Source: Bisporella sp. PMI_857
Lineage: Eukaryota > Ascomycota > Leotiomycetes > Helotiales > Helotiaceae
Direction of reading: 5' to 3'
Assembly (NCBI GenBank): GCA_021307315.1
Contig: JAJSPD010000021.1
Location: 620,001-684,000, forward strand
DNA: 64,000 nucleotides
Both the position numbers and the translations under genes were made by a program. Numbering within the stretch: position 1 is the first letter of the stretch; each line of letters begins with the position of its first letter. The notes beneath the pieces were generated by a model, which did no database searches, had not been told where the DNA came from, and saw only the letters and a list, made by a program, of their open reading frames with translations. Positions 59,576 through 64,000 of the stretch are shown piece by piece.

Positions 59576-60788
59576 ATGTCTATGTTATCCATAATACCAC
59601 GCCTTCCTGACTCTCTTCAGAGCTATCTCTCCGACGGCTATCTCCAGATTCAGAAAGCTTATACTGCTTTACCTCCTCCTGCGCAGGAATATCTTGAGTC
59701 TGCTGCAAAATACACCCATATCAACCAGGTTCCGCCAAACGCTTTAGCCGGAATAGTATGCCTCGAGACACGAAACGACAACACAATGGATTCGCTAACA
59801 ATGCTCTAGGCTCTAGTTCTATTCACAGCTTTCGCAATGAGTCGCTGGGGCTTCAATCCTTGGGCCACCCATGGTGCGCCGCGACTTTCGCCTTTTGGAA
59901 GAAGCCATTATCCGCCCAACGTATGTGATTGTACATCACTCTCCGTTAATTGAGATGGCACTAATAAGATGAATCTCACAGGTCACTGATGCCGACTTTT
60001 CATATATCACATCCGACGACCTCGCCTCACCGCCGCGAGCATATGATCCACATCGTCCACCTCCCAGTATGCAGGCAGAGGATGACGTTCTGTTAATCAA
60101 GTCCAAGGGTATTACTTACCCCGTCAAGTTTCCAGCGTACAGTATTGGGGACGGAAAGTTGCAAGTCCGTGACATCAAGCAACGCGCATGCATAGCAATG
60201 GGTTTACCTGATAGTGCAGAATCGAGGCTGAAGTTGTTATATAAGGGCCAGCAACTGAAAGATGGTTACCGGCCATGCAGGGATTATAATCTGAAAAATC
60301 AGAGTGAGGTTCTGTGCATAGTCGGGGAACCTGAACAAGGATCTGGAGACGGAGAAGAATCAGACGGCAGTGAGATAATACAGGATGCAAACGGCAAGAA
60401 GAAACGAGTTCGAAAGTCGAAGAAAAAACCCAAATCGAAAAAGTCGAGTTCGAATTTGTCACCGAATGGCGGTACAGCTGATACATCACGAACTGTGTCT
60501 CCAACACCGACAAATGCAAATTTGGAGAAGTTGCAGTCGATATCATCACATTTTCATACAAAGTTATTACCGTTGTGTATACAATACACTGCTTCTCCAC
60601 CTACCGATCCCAAAAAGAAAGACTTTGAGCATAAGAGATTGAGCGAAACTATCATGAATGAAGTTATGCTGAAACTAGATGCTGTAGAGACAGATGGCAT
60701 TGCGGAGGTTAGAGATAAGCGAAGAGCGCTAGTTAGAGAAGTTCAGGGTGTTTTGGACGGGCTAGATGCAGCGGCTTCGAAAAAATAA
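59576..60788 (+). CDS. Membrane-anchored ubiquitin-like and BAG domain protein (Hsp70 co-chaperone)
   Basis: BAG domains bind the Hsp70 ATPase domain and release nucleotide. Three exons, 59576-59755, 59810-59920 and 59982-60788, encode 365 residues. Joins are AGI-ALVLF and YPPN-VTDADF, both phase 0. A hydrophobic segment near residues 60-76 ([15 protein letters not shown]) probably anchors the protein, as in fission-yeast Bag and yeast Snl1. The ubiquitin-like domain spans about residues 130-205 ([16 protein letters not shown] to [17 protein letters not shown] and [10 protein letters not shown]). A Lys/Ser-rich linker follows ([19 protein letters not shown]). The BAG helices cover about residues 270-360 ([20 protein letters not shown] to [20 protein letters not shown]). 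A nearby Met at 59582 is an alternative start. Assignment is firm; client proteins are unknown. Confidence 0.9.
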
Positions 60789-61577
60789 GCCGTTCTCCAC
60801 TGTTATATTGGATATACTAATTTTCACAGCTGATTATGAGTGACGAATCTCTTTTATTTTCATCGCATTCTTGCATGGCGAATGGGTCGATTGCGAGATG
60901 GCGTAAGATAATTTATAGGACCAATAAAGTTTGAGTGGGAACTCTTTCATAAGAGGGCTTTGTTGTGCCATTGAGATAATTCTTGTTCATATTTATATTG
61001 ATGTCTAGAAATCTACAATAGGATAAACGTGTCTGTCAATAGATCGATTTCGTGGTATCAGCGGTTGTCATAGTAAATACGTCGCAGCTATATCACTAGT
61101 TTTGGAATTAGCCAGCCATAGGAGTATCTGGGACCTAGCAAAGTCCGTCCTTTGCTTGAGACTGCAACACGTGTGATATTCATTTCAAGGCTCTGAAAGG
61201 ACACGCAAAAGATTAAAGCAAGGTAGTTTCTATTCAGCGAACAACCAGAAAACCTTATATGAGTTCGTTACACACTTTTTAAGCTATACAAATACTTCAT
61301 TAGTAGTCATCACTCATACAAAGCCATTTCCTGAATTGAAGTTATTGCAATTTGACGAGGCTGGCGAGGAGGCTCTGAATTGACTGGGTTGAAGTAAACG
61401 GAAAAGCGAATCGCACTAGTGGTTGCACGTGACCCACAGCCCGCACTCAAGATTTTAGGAAAGCATTAGGCGAAAGAGTCAACGAGACAGTCATCGACAA
61501 TACTTCCTACAACAAACGACAGGTAGGAATCGCCAAACTCTCGACATCGTTCTCTATTTTAGTAGTAGCAGGGCAAG
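60789..61577. promoter_or_regulatory. Intergenic with uL13 promoter
   Basis: 0.79 kb between two plus-strand genes. The last 100 nt before the uL13 ATG resemble a spliceable leader: CAG|GTAGGA at about 61520 and a TAGCAG just before GGCAAGATG. A 5' UTR intron is therefore possible but unproven. No other gene. Confidence 0.45.
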
Positions 61578-62523
61578 ATGTCGACATTCGAGCAAACCGT
61601 AAGTTGCTCTTCCCAGCTCGCGGTTTCAATCGTCTCGCAGCAATATCATTGCGACAAGATGTTAGGATTTTAAAGGAGATATATATTGATGGAAAGCTAA
61701 CCGACAATCTTCATAGATCACGATTGATGGCAAGGGTCATCTCCTTGGTCGCCTGGCCTCTACCGTGGCTAAGCAACTGCTCAATGGTCAAAAGATCGTG
61801 GTTGTGCGATGCGAAGCCCTAAACATCTCTGGAGAATTCTTCCGTGCAAAGCGTACGTACAATACTGCTGCTCCCGACTGTCGATACTATACTCGGATGC
61901 AATACATTCCCAGCGCATGTCATGAAGACTGAATGCTAACTCAGCTCGACTATAGTAAAGTACCATGCCTACCTCCGAAAGATGACCAGATATAACCCAA
62001 CCCGAGGAGGTAAGACAACGCTCGACAACCTCGAGATACAAGGCTGGTGAGGGAATCCGAGTCTGATGATAGAACAGGTCCCTTCCATTTCCGTGCCCCT
62101 TCAAGAATCTTTTACAAGACCGTCCGTGGCATGATTCCACACAAGACCGCTCGTGGAGCCGCCGCGCTGGAGAGACTTAAGGTTTTCGAGGGCGTTCCAC
62201 CACCATACGACAAAGTCAAGAGAGTGGTTGTTCCCCAAGCCTTAAGAGTGCTGAGACTGAAGCCCGGCCGCAAGTACTGCACTGTTGGCAGATTGAGCCA
62301 CGAGGTTGGATGGAAGTACCAAGATACTGTCGCCAGGTATGTATGGCAGATTGTGGAAGATGGGTAATTCTAACATATAGATAGACTTGAGGAGAGACGG
62401 AAGGTTAAGGGTGCAGCATACTATGCTCGCAAGAAGACCGCCCAAAGACAATTATCTGATGCCCAGAAGAGCGCGAAGGTTGACGACAAGACCAAGAAGC
62501 AATTGGCTGAGTACGGTTACTAG
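61578..62523 (+). CDS. RPL16: 60S ribosomal protein uL13 (L16/L13a)
   Basis: Structural protein of the large ribosomal subunit. Five exons, 61578-61598, 61717-61852, 61956-62009, 62078-62336 and 62385-62523, encode 202 residues. The tiny first exon MSTFEQT is followed by [20 protein letters not shown]. Later come [57 protein letters not shown] and [18 protein letters not shown], all diagnostic of uL13. The last intron uses the second of two nearby acceptors (ATATAG, then GATAG at 62384). Numerous introns concentrated at the 5' end are typical of fungal ribosomal protein genes. I looked for box C/D snoRNAs in the introns, because mammalian RPL13A hosts several, but saw no convincing C box/D box pair. 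Confidence 0.95.
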
Positions 62524-64000
62524 AGGCTTTAGTGGTACATTCTGATTTTCGCGATGTTCTGGGGAGATGGGATTGGGATGGACATGATTTTTCTTCATTT
62601 ACAATCGACTCACAACGGCAATGCTTTGTTCGACCCGATGAGGGAAGATCCCAAAGATCTGGTTATGCGTTACATGGGAGGAGTTGCTACATCGGTCGGG
62701 CATAAAATCGATGAACTCGGGCTCTGCTCTGTATAGCTTCGTCGCATGCGTTCATAGGGATTAATGAACCCGTGCAAAAAGTATTAAATGGTCTACATTT
62801 GAAAGTGACATTTAATAGGGAGTTCCTAGAAGGCTGCTTGCAAGTCGCGAAGCGCCGTCAGTACTAGTGAAGACTTTCGCTAGTATTTTGAAAGGCATCT
62901 TCTCAGGTGTCAATTTAACACGTCAATCTGAGATCTTGAAGGTCTGTCACGGCTCACGATGGTTGATATTCATTTGACGAACTGTACAAACCTCGAGATA
63001 CTTCTTAGCAATGCCCTCACGTTCGCCATTTATTTCCCTTGCATTTGTCGAACTTTGTACTTCCTAATCAGCGTCTTGCAAAATCTTCCCGTTTCTCAGG
63101 CTTATATTACCACTCATATCTCGACTACGTGGTGTAAATGAGAGTACTATGTTACGTAATTTTTCTAGTGAGGACGAGCTCAATCATCTAGTTAAGGTCA
63201 CTGTGTAGATGGTGTCATCATATAGCAATAGAACCTGCTTTCGATGTATAAGCGGACTTAGTCATATTCAAAGCTCAACACCTCGTGTTTTTCGGACTCT
63301 GTGACACAAATTAATTAATCAACTCGGTTACCCCCAACGGATCCCATCGGACTGACTTTTGCCGAGCCGAGCCGGGAAGTGTTACACTATGCACCCAAGG
63401 GTCCAGCAAGCCGTATTAGTGCCAATATAATTTACTGTCAGACTCTGATTATGTTTAAGAAAGGATCCAAAATTTAACTTGGAAAAGGGAATTACGAATA
63501 GGAAATTAGGCCCGATTTCGGCGATTGAATAAATAGAGCTCACCAGGAAGCATAGATTTGACATTGGAGTTTTGAAGATGCTATTTGCAGATCATGATGT
63601 CGGTGCTCCAAAATTCTACCATTATTAGGATTGGAAGACTTGCTGGATGATCTCCTAGTCATCTAGAATTGGTGAAATGTTCATAACTATCCTAATGTCA
63701 ACGAATACGATGGTATATCAATCACATATGGGAGGACAACTTTTGGTGTCTAGTGCTCAACATCTCCACTGTCGTATAAATATATTGAAAGACGAAGGTC
63801 GGTGCATAGCTTATCTGCATATTCACTACTCTTCGTAGGCTTAAATGATTATCAAACACCGGAATTGCCTCCTAAATGAACTTGAAGACATTTCGTATTG
63901 AGGCAACATTGGACGGTAGTCCTCCTTCCACAAGCGACCTGCTTTACCCCAACTGCCTTTCTTGAAGAACAAAACCAAATAACATATTGAGCCTGACAAC
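62524..64000. other. Intergenic to right edge
   Basis: 1.5 kb downstream of uL13. Several short frames occur on both strands, none with a domain. An intron-split gene running off the right edge cannot be excluded, but I see no support for one. Confidence 0.45.

Noticed and set aside
61599..62384. snoRNA in uL13 introns, by analogy with mammalian RPL13A
   Set aside because: A TGATGA occurs near the 3' end of the third intron and CTGA in others, but no C/D pair in correct order with a terminal stem.

Overview
The window reads as nuclear DNA of a filamentous ascomycete (Pezizomycotina). Genes are spaced by 0.5-5 kb and carry short introns of roughly 45-135 nt with GTRNGT-like donors, CTAAC/CTAAT-like branch points and YAG acceptors. 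The gene set (xylulokinase, Stm1-like protein, Yap/Pap1-type bZIP factor, fatty alcohol oxidase, GRR1, AIM18-like, uL13) fits that group. My impression is Leotiomycetes, but this rests on overall resemblance and is not proven by any one feature. There are no bacterial operons and no CRISPR array, and I found no convincing tRNA or rRNA gene. I rebuilt exon structures by reading splice sites and checking that frames join.

Layout, left to right: 3' part of a xylulokinase gene (+, 1-1332); Stm1-like ribosome-associated RGG protein (-, 3385-4705); bZIP transcription factor (-, 5664-7076) followed by a 3 kb promoter-side gap; unrecognised protein with a KEN box and CDK-type sites (+, 10144-12217); LIM-domain protein (+, 12850-14753); a small AT-rich element with terminal inverted repeats (14947-15422); long-chain fatty alcohol oxidase (-, 15977-18393); a 5.2 kb gene-poor stretch; FYVE-finger protein (+, 23580-24789); Arl3/ARFRP1-type GTPase (-, 26095-26826); a decayed multi-pass membrane protein gene (+, about 27368-29247); a very large SNF2/ATRX-like ATPase gene of nine exons (-, 31237-38843) divergent from glutathione synthetase (+, 39854-41629); an unrecognised basic/coiled-coil protein with a possible divergent forkhead-like winged helix (+, 43979-45706); a large membrane protein with a DUF4203-like core (-, 46487-49828); mitochondrial single-stranded DNA-binding protein (+, 52545-53004); F-box/LRR protein GRR1 (-, 53959-55947); AIM18-like mitochondrial protein (+, 57057-58253); dithiol glutaredoxin (-, 58387-58815); membrane-anchored ubiquitin-like/BAG protein (+, 59576-60788); ribosomal protein uL13 (+, 61578-62523).

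Most are single-copy housekeeping genes with no common pathway. Two weak functional links exist: glutathione synthetase and glutaredoxin both belong to thiol redox metabolism, and Stm1 and uL13 are both ribosomal. The points most worth a second look are the possible forkhead-like domain, the multi-lesion pseudogene, the TIR element, a long hairpin-rich intron in the FYVE gene, and several splicing oddities (a GC-AG intron, a stopless 48-nt intron, and competing acceptors). No secondary-metabolite cluster, defence system or viral gene was found.
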